27,584 nt of DNA from a virus: the IMG/VR virus record IMGVR_UViG_3300044609_000148, positions 1 through 27,584 of that record; one strand, written 5' to 3'. Position 1 is the stretch's first letter; each line of letters starts with the position of its first letter. The translations under genes and the position numbers were made by a program. Shown piece after piece: positions 19,438 through 27,584 of the stretch. The notes beneath the pieces are model-generated. The model did no database searches, had not been told where the DNA came from, and saw only the letters and a list, made by a program, of their open reading frames with translations.

Positions 19438-19986
19438 TTAAAGGGAAATTGTGTCGTTACCAGTTGCACCAGAAACAACACTATAAGTGATTACAGTGCC
19501 GCTTGTAACACCGTCCACAACAATGGGTGGTGCATCTTCAATTGAGGACCCACTTTCCCAGTTATTGAATGCCGGGCTGGTGACATACTCAGCAAGCTGC
19601 TCAGTGGTCGTTGTAAGGCTCAGGAAGCCCTCCTTATCGTTGCTCATGTAGCGAATCAAGGAACGACGGTCAAGGACGCTCTGAGGGGCAGCTAGGCCCG
19701 TCTCAGCTTGACGTGTGATATACCAGTCCGTTTGAGCAAGTAGGGAGCCAGCAGTTTGTTTGACTTGACCTATCCATTGTTGTACAAGTTCTGCGTGATC
19801 CTTGGGAATACCTGTATCCCAGTAGAAGCGTTGATCTACGGGAATGGGGTCCGGTTCTTCGGTGATGCCGATTGCTTCACGCTCTTCAGGGCTGGATAAT
19901 CTCAGCCAGTTTGCAGGGAACTGGGTTCCATCTTCAGTTGTAAAAGCCCGGTCTGGTGACAAAGGCTGATTGTTAAGGATAAACAT
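19438..19986 (-). CDS. Tail-fibre-associated protein, possible assembly chaperone (182 aa)
   Basis: Starts MFILNNQPLSPDRAF; the first part TQFPANWLRLSSPEEREAIG followed by ITEEPDPIPVDQRFYW is like phage proteins that begin with a fibre-linked beta segment. A helical middle LVQQWIGQVKQTAGSLLAQT leads to DWYITRQAETG and the DUF4376-like region RRSLIRY-SNDKEGFLSLTTTTEQLAEYV. The end is beta-rich. Tail-fibre assembly proteins have this plan. It follows the large adhesin gene. The family assignment is tentative. Confidence 0.55.
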   Translation of the reverse strand: MFILNNQPLSPDRAFTTEDGTQFPANWLRLSSPEEREAIGITEEPDPIPVDQRFYWDTGIPKDHAELVQQWIGQVKQTAGSLLAQTDWYITRQAETGLAAPQSVLDRRSLIRYMSNDKEGFLSLTTTTEQLAEYVTSPAFNNWESGSSIEDAPPIVVDGVTSGTVITYSVVSGATGNDTISL

Positions 19987-20004
19987 GATTAGTCTTGTTC
20001 ACTA

Positions 20005-22407
20005 CTAGCGGGCGCGGTTGTTAGCGGCAAAGGGCGATTCGGCGAAGGCGGCGTAGATATGTGTACCGCCATTTTCTGAGGAATAGGTAGCTCTGAGCTT
20101 GAATCCATTGCTGAGAATATCAATCAATCCGAAATTGGCCTCTGCGTCGGAGAGGTTGGCATAAAGGCTGTCATTGCGGACGTTATACCCAAGTCGAGTC
20201 GCATCCAGAATTGCCCAACTAGATGTTGAGTCAGTGCGTTTGAGCATGATCCACCTCGGCCTAAACCCGGTATACACAAACGGCCCATCCGCGCTGCCGT
20301 TGCCGGTGTAGCTGCCGAAGGCGCTCAGGCCAGCCACAGTGGTGAAGCAATAGGCGACGTGTGCCTCGGCATTGTTGACGCCATTTTTGTCGGCTCCACC
20401 GGTTAATGAAAAAACAGAGCTAGTTGGATTGGTGTTGGCAAAAGCTGCGTATGTAGCCGCTGCCGCAGTCGTGTTAAAGGCAAGAACTTTATCATTTCCC
20501 ACTGATGCGTGGTAGACCACCCAGTTCCAAGTATTTGAGCGGCTCTTTACAATAATCAGACTTGGTGCAACGCCCAATCCGTGACCGACTGTTCCAGCTG
20601 AACCAGTTCCGGTGTACGTGACAATCGAGAACCCCGCACTCGCATTAGCCCGCACCTGAGAAGTGATGGAGCCTTGTGTGTTCGTGACTGTTGTATTCCC
20701 GGCGTCCCAGCACCAGGCGACATGAGAATTACCGTTACTATTGACAGTGAAGCTTCCGTCAGCCCCGAGACTAAACCCGTCAGAATTAAAAGATGTAAGA
20801 GAATTTGCGGAAGTCTCTTCTGCATTCGTCAGCGATGGATAAATCAGCTTTGTCGCTCCGCGAACTGTGTCGTAGAGAGCGCCGTGATAAGAGACGTTTC
20901 GTGCTTTGGCCCACACCAGATCCGGCGAGAACCCCAACCCCGAGATCGTCTGCGAACTGCCATTGCCCGTGTAGAGCTTCACATCGAACGCCGTGGAAGG
21001 CTTTGTGACTTGTGGCGCTGGTAACGATGCCGTATTGAGACACTTATACCCCGCCACGGGATAGGCGAAGGGGCGTTGGCCGAAGTTTAATGTTGCTGTG
21101 CAGACGCCGCCGCCAGATGAAACGTAGAAATTGTAACCGGCAGTGCTCGCAGCAATTGTCTTTGTGGTCAGAAGAGTATTGTTCTTGCGTATTTCAACAG
21201 ACCGTGCATCTGCGTCAAAAGCGAATGAGATAATATCACCGGCCGCAGCCGCTGATGTCGTGCCCGTGTTTACAGCATTAACATATATACGGCCATCGCT
21301 GACGTAGTAAGTTACGTCCCCAGCTCCTGCGGTTGCCCACGGTGCATTGTTTCCTGTCCCGTAAAAAGCAGATCCACACAGGCCGAACATTTGGATCGTG
21401 CCGGTAGAGCCAACCGTAAATTCAACATACCATTTTCCTGTAACTACATTTATGGTAGAGCCTGTCCAGTATGTGCTAGAAATAGATGCATCTAAATTTC
21501 CATTGCTTAACGTATTGCCGGTGTTTTGCAAGGGATTCAACGTGCAGTAGTTTCCCCGAACTTGATTCCCGAGCCCAGAATCTACCTCGCTGCCATTCAC
21601 TGGTACATCGACAAGGCTGTCGTTGCCTGCACCAGCGGTGACGGATAGGTTGTTGGGGGTGAAGTTGTTCCCCAGGTTGAAGTTGTCCTTACCCAGCGTC
21701 GTTGCCGTAGCTGCCGAGTTGTCACTGAAGGGCAGCCAGAACGAGTTGCCGGTGGCAGCGGGACCGCTATATGCCTTTGGCACCCACACGCCGGTGGTCG
21801 CGGAGAACTCGCCGAAGCTGGTGGGGGTTAGCGCTTGGCCGTCGATGAAGTGGATGTCGGCGAGGAGGCCGGAGAAATAAGATGATGATGCATTAAACGT
21901 GCCGATCCTTTGCGTGTACGTTGAGTTTGTTATTGTGTCGTAGTTGAGCGAAGGATAGGACGCTGTGGCAAAGGCTGTAACCCTTGTCCCGTTTACAAAG
22001 ATCTTTGCTCGATCACCCGATGTTGCGTTTGTAGTGTCCAGTTGAACAATTAGGTGGAACCACGCTCCGGGATCACGAAATACCTGCGTCGTTTGCAGTT
22101 GCCATACAAAAAAGCCGTTCCAGTTATCGTATGTGAATACGCCTAAAGTATTGTCTGTATTAAACTGAATGTAATCGGTGTATTCCGTCGTTGATGTGCC
22201 GCCGTTCTGATAAACATGCCAGAGCTGCTGTTCCGCTCCCAATGCACTCCGCTTCACCCATCCCGCCCAAGTCCACGTCTTGCGGCTGCCGGATGATGCG
22301 GGGGTGCGACTGAGAAAACTGCTGTCGGCTGCGTTGAAGCGGAGGCTGCGGCTGATGCTGTAGCCACCCGCTGCTGCCGTATTAAAGAACTGTTCTCCGT
22401 TATTCAT
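20005..22407 (-). CDS. Large tail adhesin: LamG-like, SPRY-like and three repeated modules (800 aa)
   Basis: ATG at 22407, one base overlap with the tail-fibre stop (TGATG). Residues about 17-210 look like a laminin-G/concanavalin-type lectin domain (LRFNAADSSFLSRTP, WTWAGWVKRS, FHLIVQLDTTNATSGDRAKIFVNG). About 315-445 is SPRY-like (KWYVEFTVGSTGTIQMFG, DIISFAFDADARSVEIRKN). Three related segments follow at about 478-568, 593-692 and 698-793, each starting YTGxGS, then G-x-x-P-x-h-h-h-x-K-x-R and ending with VAWCWD, VAYCF or IYAAFAE; this resembles DUF7483. It probably binds the cell surface. Its GC content is visibly above that of the internal virion protein gene. Likely exchanged between phages. 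Confidence 0.8.
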   Translation of the reverse strand: MNNGEQFFNTAAAGGYSISRSLRFNAADSSFLSRTPASSGSRKTWTWAGWVKRSALGAEQQLWHVYQNGGTSTTEYTDYIQFNTDNTLGVFTYDNWNGFFVWQLQTTQVFRDPGAWFHLIVQLDTTNATSGDRAKIFVNGTRVTAFATASYPSLNYDTITNSTYTQRIGTFNASSSYFSGLLADIHFIDGQALTPTSFGEFSATTGVWVPKAYSGPAATGNSFWLPFSDNSAATATTLGKDNFNLGNNFTPNNLSVTAGAGNDSLVDVPVNGSEVDSGLGNQVRGNYCTLNPLQNTGNTLSNGNLDASISSTYWTGSTINVVTGKWYVEFTVGSTGTIQMFGLCGSAFYGTGNNAPWATAGAGDVTYYVSDGRIYVNAVNTGTTSAAAAGDIISFAFDADARSVEIRKNNTLLTTKTIAASTAGYNFYVSSGGGVCTATLNFGQRPFAYPVAGYKCLNTASLPAPQVTKPSTAFDVKLYTGNGSSQTISGLGFSPDLVWAKARNVSYHGALYDTVRGATKLIYPSLTNAEETSANSLTSFNSDGFSLGADGSFTVNSNGNSHVAWCWDAGNTTVTNTQGSITSQVRANASAGFSIVTYTGTGSAGTVGHGLGVAPSLIIVKSRSNTWNWVVYHASVGNDKVLAFNTTAAAATYAAFANTNPTSSVFSLTGGADKNGVNNAEAHVAYCFTTVAGLSAFGSYTGNGSADGPFVYTGFRPRWIMLKRTDSTSSWAILDATRLGYNVRNDSLYANLSDAEANFGLIDILSNGFKLRATYSSENGGTHIYAAFAESPFAANNRAR

Positions 22408-23867
22408 CACGCAATCCCCGCAACTGCATTGCCCATCAGGATGGTTGAACTTCCCGAGACGTAATACGGGATCACTGCTGGGAACGTCGCAATGGTCGGT
22501 GCTGTGCCGCCAGGGAACTTGAAGTTGGACGACCACACCACAGGACCAGCGGTGATGCGGATGGCCCCGGTCTGACCGGCTACAGCGTTGGTGGGGTTAG
22601 GAACCGTGATGGCTCCACAGGTCCACAGGTTGCCGGTGCTAAGGTCAAATGCACCAGAGGTAATGGTACGTTCGGTGGTACGAGTGGCAACAGTGAAGGT
22701 GGGGAGAACGTCAGTCTTAACAGTGTCGGCATCATATGCCTGAACTGTTGTCCCAATATCGGCAGTGGCTACATAACTACTCATACCTGCCTGTGTTTGG
22801 TAGGTACTGGCAGCACTAGCAGTAGTCAGGTAACCAGTAACAGTAGACCCAGCAGGGATAGTAACTGGATTAGTAAAACTTGCATTACCAGATGAATCAA
22901 GCGTAAACCGTGCTACACCATTGGTGACCAATGCTAGTTCATCTACACCTGTATGAGCAATACCAGTATTAGTATCTCCATCAAAGGAATAGACAGGAGC
23001 TACAACACTAGTGCTATCATCAGCCCTTAGTTGGCCAGTGAGCGTACCACCAGTAAGTTTGAGGTAACGGGCATCAGAATCAGTAGGATAATAGCGTACC
23101 CAAACCCAGCTAGATGTAGAACTACTATAGTAAATCTCAACAGTCAGACCAGATTCACCAACAAAACCAACAGGTTTACCACTCAATGGTGTAAAACTTT
23201 GAATACCTGTTGAATCAGTGACACGAATTGCGTCACCATTAACAGGTGAAGCAGGAATAGCAGCAACGTTAGCTACAATAACATAAGCAAGAGCTTCTGC
23301 AGCAGCATTAAGTGCAGCAGCTGAGTTAGCGTTAGCTGTGTTGGCAGTAGCTACAGCACTAGCAGCAGAAGCAGAGGCAGCATTGGCTGTACTAACTGCA
23401 CTATTGGCAGTAGACACAGCAGAGTTGGCTGTAGACAGAGCAGAGTTAGCCGTTGATGTAGCAGAGTTAGCTGTTGCCGTAGCAGCATTAGCCGTACTTA
23501 GTGCTGTATTAGCGGTGCTAGTTGCGCTGTTAGCTGTAGTAATAGCAGAAGTAGCATCTCTGCTAGATTCCTGCGTTACATATAAGTTCTGAGTAAAGTT
23601 TTCATTCAGATCTGTAGCACGAATAGCAGCACCAGAATAGAAGGTAGCAGCAAGAGCAGAGTCATCCGTAACACGGTAGATCCTGATTGCTGCACCATTA
23701 ACTGGAGCTGTCGTAAACTGAATAGTGGTAGGGTTGGCTAGAGTATATGCAGTTGTAATTGTACCATTGATAGTAACTTTAATATCAGTGGTCTCAAGAT
23801 ATGGAAATGTAAAGGAATAGTTGGTGGCAGAACCATTCCCTGTGTATAAGTTTTCAGTGACAGCCAT
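22407..23867 (-). CDS. Tail fibre protein (T7 gp17-like N-terminus)
   Basis: A 486-residue fibre. Residues 1-100 (MAVTENLYTGNGSATNYSF, DIKVTINGT, IRIYRVTDDS, FYSGAAIRATDLNENFTQ) match the N-terminal domain by which T7-like fibres attach to the tail. Residues about 105-190 are a run of seven-residue repeats of the STANSAx type, a trimeric coiled coil. The rest is beta-rich: SFDGDTNTGIAHTGVDELAL near 290, the YLTTASAA region, and a hydrophobic C-terminus. Its stop overlaps the start of the LamG adhesin. The two may form one attachment organelle, the fibre as anchor and the adhesin as tip or side protein. Confidence 0.9.
   Translation of the reverse strand: MAVTENLYTGNGSATNYSFTFPYLETTDIKVTINGTITTAYTLANPTTIQFTTAPVNGAAIRIYRVTDDSALAATFYSGAAIRATDLNENFTQNLYVTQESSRDATSAITTANSATSTANTALSTANAATATANSATSTANSALSTANSAVSTANSAVSTANAASASAASAVATANTANANSAAALNAAAEALAYVIVANVAAIPASPVNGDAIRVTDSTGIQSFTPLSGKPVGFVGESGLTVEIYYSSSTSSWVWVRYYPTDSDARYLKLTGGTLTGQLRADDSTSVVAPVYSFDGDTNTGIAHTGVDELALVTNGVARFTLDSSGNASFTNPVTIPAGSTVTGYLTTASAASTYQTQAGMSSYVATADIGTTVQAYDADTVKTDVLPTFTVATRTTERTITSGAFDLSTGNLWTCGAITVPNPTNAVAGQTGAIRITAGPVVWSSNFKFPGGTAPTIATFPAVIPYYVSGSSTILMGNAVAGIA
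23298..23560 (-). repeat. Tandem 21-base coding repeats in the tail fibre
   Basis: The DNA repeats in units of 21 bases coding seven-residue units (STANSAL, STANSAV, STANSAV, STANAAS and others). Copies differ at single bases. Such tracts readily gain or lose copies. Confidence 0.75.
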
Positions 23868-23874
23868 TGTTTAA

Positions 23875-26800
23875 TTAGTACGAAAAGTTTTGTTCCATTG
23901 ATTTAAGAAACTTTTCAGCTCCTTCCACATCACCAACTTCAAGGAAGTTCTCAACTGTTTGATTCCTGTACAACTTATCTTGAATCTTATCTCTACTAGA
24001 GACATAAGACTCAGCATAACGAGTAGCTGAACGAAGAGAAGAGTCAAGCATCAATTGAATACCCTTAAAGCTCTGAAGATCAGGGGTAAGACCCATCTCT
24101 CGTGCTTTCTTAAATTCCTTACGGAATGCTTTACCTTCTTGAGTCTGCATGATCTGTTGGATGGATTGCTTAAACATCCCTTGCTGACCCATGATATTCA
24201 TTACTTCAGAACGTTCTTCATTGCTGTATTCAATTCCACGACCGTTAGTACGAAGGGAAGGGCGGGCTTCGTATTCAATGTCAATCAGGAATTGCTTTTC
24301 AGGAGAGATTGAACCGCTTACCTTCCAAGGAAGATAGGTATTCCAAACCCTTGCAAAGAAGCTAGAAGGTACACCAACCTTACCACCATCAATCCAATCG
24401 TAGGCATCAGGAAGACCTTGCTTAAGAATAGGATTACGGTTAGCTACAAGATCAAAAAAGTTATTCTCAAGTTCTTTTTTGTTAGCAGTAATCAATCGTC
24501 CAAACTCACCCATCAAGCTTGAACCAGGCATCATAGAGCTGGTAGCAAACGATGAAGTCCAACGGTTAATAGCACCAACATCACCACGTACAACGTCATT
24601 CAGAGGCTCTAGAGCAGCAAGCATAGACTTATCTGCAATAGTTGCACTTAAGATAAAACCAGCAGCACGTAGGCTCTCAGCAAGCTCAGCAGAGTTAAGG
24701 GTATCAAAGTTATCCATGATATTAGCAGTTAGAGCAACCCAATCACTAACACCAGGGATACCATCATAGGATACCCAACCACCACCAGGAACACGAATAG
24801 AACGCTTTTGCCAATCAGCATCCCGACGTAGACGTTGCTTCTCTTTGTCGTAGAGACCATCACCAGTGATGTTATCACTCATGAATAGACCTACAGTTCC
24901 CATCACACTCAACGCACCAATAGCCTTACGACCCTTAAGTTCAGCTCGTGTTGTGTTGTATACACTTTCAATGGTTTCAGGTGTGTACTTAATACCACGA
25001 GCAGCAAGTAATTGCTCTACTTCAGGACCACTCATAGAATAGAATGGCTTATCAAATGCATTAAATGTATCAATAAATGCACCAATCGGATTATGAGTAC
25101 CAAAGTACTGCGCCATATTAAGCGGAGTCTTGGTAAACAACAGGAATGGTTTAAGGATTGGAGCACTACGAATTAAGTTAGACAGAGCATCGTTGGCTGC
25201 GTTATCCAAAGCCATCGAGATCTCACCAGATGAAGCCCTAACAGCAGTATCAGTGATGTTATCATTTTCATCAAACATCTCACTATAGAGACGCTTGGAA
25301 AGATCATCTGCTTGCTTACCATTAAGAGACAACTTACCTGATTTGGTAACTTCATCCCATGCTCTACCACGTGCTTCCCAGTTAGCAACAACAGCTTGAG
25401 TAAAGCCATCAAATGCTTGCATACCACGCTGACCAAAACGAAGCCACGGATGCTTAGCAAGATCATTGATTTCCTCAACAATCGAAACCATTACCTGAGG
25501 TCCAAACTCTCCATTCTGTGCTTTAGCATCAGCAAATGCTTTGAGAAGCTCTACCTGCTGATCTTCAGCTACATCCATATCTTCACGTAGTGCCATGACA
25601 TAAGGATCACTGGCAGAACGACGGAAAACTTGATTCATGTAACCCAGACCTTTATTAAGGGTATCCCAAGCAGCACTATACTGGTACCAACCTTTACGAG
25701 CTACTGATGCATCACCATTAATCAAAGCGCCTGCAGCTTGAGCAATAGGGCGCTCAGCAAGTAGTGCAATGTTAGATGCACCAGCTTTGATTGGAGTGCC
25801 AATAGCAGACAACGTAGAGTTATAGACGTTAGACCAGAAGCCTCTCAGTACAGCAGAGGGGATGTTAGGCTCACCATCAAAGATTGCCTTACTAAATACA
25901 CCAAGAGAGTTACGAACGTAGTTGTTAAGTTTGGAGATTGTATCTACCTTACCATCAGTAAACTCATACGCCATCAGAAGAGGTGCAAGAAGCTCAGGAC
26001 GTTCATCCTTTACTTCACGCAGAGTATCGATGGTTTGCTTAGCATCGCTTTTAATACGTTCAATAGCTTGAAGAGTAGAGTTCTCTTCATTCTTAATAGC
26101 ATTCTGAACTTTAGTTGCATAACCAGCATCAGCAGCCTCACTACCTTTTACAGTAAGACGATTCCACAGGTTAAGCATATTAAGAGCACGACCACGGGAG
26201 TACGAAGTCATACCCTTTTGTGCCATCAAGAATTCAAGGCGATCAAGAATTTGTTCTTGTGCTCGGTTAACAGCAGCAGTGCCATCCATAAGACGGACAC
26301 CTTGAGACATGTCAGAGATCTGCCCAGCAAAGGAAGTACCGACATAGGCTTGTGCTTTCATCACATCCATGTCTACGTAATCCTTCATTAGCTTATTGAT
26401 AGTCTTAAAGACACCAGCATAAGCTTCGCTCTTAAGTACAGGGATGTTAGTATCAACATCAATACCTTGCCACTTCTTGACAGCATCACGAAGTTGAGAA
26501 GTATCCATCTTATAGAAATCCATAGCCAGTGATTCACCAGCATCCATGATTTCCTTGTGGGAGATATAACGACCAGCAGCGGTCTTATATCCATACTCAC
26601 CAGCTTCTTTAAGCTGTCCAGCAAGCCCCCTGACAATGGCTTCCATGCCATCAGGTACTTCTAGCCCAAACTTAAGTGCAGGCTCCGAGATGACGCTTCC
26701 AACGCGCCCATAGACGCTATCCACATTATTGTTAATGCGGACAACATCAACGGATGCACCAACAACACCAAGAGGATCTACAGAACGAATGCCTGATTCT

Positions 26801-27584
26801 TCGTAACCATACAGGTCATGAACACCAAGCATAGGTTCATCTAGGTTAGCATTCTTAGAGAAGTTATATTCTCCAAGTTCATCTAATGCATCAGATCGAC
26901 GTGCAGCAGATTCAGCAATAGCTTCTTCTACATTATCGGTAACATCAAGGTCTAGGTTCTTTTGAAACCAATTTTTAGCTTTTTCAGATTCAGGAATCCA
27001 TTGAGTGGAACGTACTGTACCATAGATACCTTTAAGTGTTTTAGCAACACCTTCAATGGTATCAGCAAAGAAACCAAGCCCAACACCTTCAGTTACGTTT
27101 TTTTGACGTTTAGCATCAGGACTGTCGCTATCAAGTGTAGCAACATTATCAGGAATCCAACCAAACTGAGCAGGGAAGTTTTTCTTTAATGTACCGCTTA
27201 GGTTATCATCTGTTTGGTTAGGCTCAGCAATATAATCTACTGCTGCACCGACACCAGCACCTAATGCTTTTTCACCAATCCACTTAACAAATGGATCGCT
27301 AAGCATCTTCATGCGGCTAGCAGATGCCGCAGCGCCAACTCCCCTGACACCCATTCTAGATAGAATGATAGTAGGAGCAACAATGCTGCTAATCTCTCGA
27401 ATTGATTGGAAAATATCGTTTTGAAACTTAGGAAGTTTCTGAACCTTACCGTCAGGCCTAAATGGATTACGAACACCAGGTACTTCCTTACTAGGAAGAA
27501 TGTTTAGTAGATCAGCTCCAAAGTCAAGGACACCAGTAGGTACAGACATCACACCTTCAAGGTATTGACGAGCTAACCCACTAA
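23875..27584 (-). CDS. Internal virion protein (T7 gp16-like), N-terminus outside window
   Basis: The frame stays open to the window edge: before MMSVPTGVLDFGAD the codons read SGLARQYLEGV, so the apparent starts at 27552 and 27549 are probably internal. At least 1236 residues are present. It is rich in charged helices with a few hydrophobic stretches, e.g. FQSIREISSIVAPTIILSRMGV and LGAGVGAAVDYI, and PFLLFTKTPLNMAQYFG near the middle. No lytic transglycosylase motif is visible in this part. It lies just before the tail fibre, the place of gp16, which in T7 is ejected into the host to form a channel for DNA. The C-terminus ends GAEKFLKSMEQNFSY. Confidence 0.82.
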   Translation of the reverse strand, partial: SGLARQYLEGVMSVPTGVLDFGADLLNILPSKEVPGVRNPFRPDGKVQKLPKFQNDIFQSIREISSIVAPTIILSRMGVRGVGAAASASRMKMLSDPFVKWIGEKALGAGVGAAVDYIAEPNQTDDNLSGTLKKNFPAQFGWIPDNVATLDSDSPDAKRQKNVTEGVGLGFFADTIEGVAKTLKGIYGTVRSTQWIPESEKAKNWFQKNLDLDVTDNVEEAIAESAARRSDALDELGEYNFSKNANLDEPMLGVHDLYGYEESGIRSVDPLGVVGASVDVVRINNNVDSVYGRVGSVISEPALKFGLEVPDGMEAIVRGLAGQLKEAGEYGYKTAAGRYISHKEIMDAGESLAMDFYKMDTSQLRDAVKKWQGIDVDTNIPVLKSEAYAGVFKTINKLMKDYVDMDVMKAQAYVGTSFAGQISDMSQGVRLMDGTAAVNRAQEQILDRLEFLMAQKGMTSYSRGRALNMLNLWNRLTVKGSEAADAGYATKVQNAIKNEENSTLQAIERIKSDAKQTIDTLREVKDERPELLAPLLMAYEFTDGKVDTISKLNNYVRNSLGVFSKAIFDGEPNIPSAVLRGFWSNVYNSTLSAIGTPIKAGASNIALLAERPIAQAAGALINGDASVARKGWYQYSAAWDTLNKGLGYMNQVFRRSASDPYVMALREDMDVAEDQQVELLKAFADAKAQNGEFGPQVMVSIVEEINDLAKHPWLRFGQRGMQAFDGFTQAVVANWEARGRAWDEVTKSGKLSLNGKQADDLSKRLYSEMFDENDNITDTAVRASSGEISMALDNAANDALSNLIRSAPILKPFLLFTKTPLNMAQYFGTHNPIGAFIDTFNAFDKPFYSMSGPEVEQLLAARGIKYTPETIESVYNTTRAELKGRKAIGALSVMGTVGLFMSDNITGDGLYDKEKQRLRRDADWQKRSIRVPGGGWVSYDGIPGVSDWVALTANIMDNFDTLNSAELAESLRAAGFILSATIADKSMLAALEPLNDVVRGDVGAINRWTSSFATSSMMPGSSLMGEFGRLITANKKELENNFFDLVANRNPILKQGLPDAYDWIDGGKVGVPSSFFARVWNTYLPWKVSGSISPEKQFLIDIEYEARPSLRTNGRGIEYSNEERSEVMNIMGQQGMFKQSIQQIMQTQEGKAFRKEFKKAREMGLTPDLQSFKGIQLMLDSSLRSATRYAESYVSSRDKIQDKLYRNQTVENFLEVGDVEGAEKFLKSMEQNFSY

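Noticed and set aside
23298-23592. CRISPR-like or plus-strand coding repeat (84-residue plus frame)
   Set aside because: Units are contiguous 21-base coding repeats without spacers; the plus frame is an antisense mirror of the fibre coiled coil.

Overview
The window reads as part of a T7-like podovirus (Autographiviridae type) that infects a cyanobacterium. The evidence is a single-subunit phage RNA polymerase followed by a gp2.5-like ssDNA-binding protein, a gp3-like endonuclease, a gp4-like primase-helicase, a family A DNA polymerase and a gp6-like exonuclease, plus a gp16-like internal virion protein, a gp17-like tail fibre and a gp18/gp19-like terminase. The cyanobacterial link comes from genes typical of cyanophages: a likely NblA phycobilisome-degradation protein, a ribonucleotide reductase, MazG, ThyX, and an early protein whose N-terminus resembles cyanobacterial AbrB-like regulators. 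An NblA homologue would suggest a phycobilisome-bearing host such as Synechococcus. All supported genes are on the minus strand, so transcription runs from high to low coordinates.

In transcription order: (1) 27584-17220, virion and lysis genes: the internal virion protein (its 5' end lies beyond the window), the tail fibre, a large LamG/SPRY-type adhesin with three related C-terminal modules, a possible fibre-assembly protein, a small membrane protein, a two-domain lysin, a membrane/coiled-coil protein, small terminase, a basic protein and an HNH nuclease. (2) 17220-13196: a protein of unknown role, the large terminase, a small protein and ThyX. (3) 13195-12224: about 970 bases without a convincing gene. 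This stretch is GC-rich, contains several strong hairpins, a terminator after thyX and a good host sigma70-type promoter pointing into the early genes. (4) 12223-8960: fourteen small early genes, ending with a 38-residue ORF that overlaps the RNA polymerase start. (5) 8960-1136: RNA polymerase and the DNA replication set. (6) 1188-1: a chain of overlapping host-metabolism genes (nblA, gp1.7-like kinase, mazG, ribonucleotide reductase), cut by the window start.

Because the late genes (terminase) run directly into the early genes, the window crosses what would be the physical end of a T7-like genome. The assembly is therefore probably circularised or permuted, and the terminal repeat, if there is one, should lie around 12.2-14.3 kb.

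The points most worth following are: the AbrB-like/ArdA-like fusion protein; the overlapping nblA cassette; a 27-base element, ending in the T7-like initiation sequence GGGAGA, found both inside the RNA polymerase gene and just after the terminase gene; a family of leader hairpins with a shared translation-start context in the early region; and a DNA polymerase split between two reading frames.
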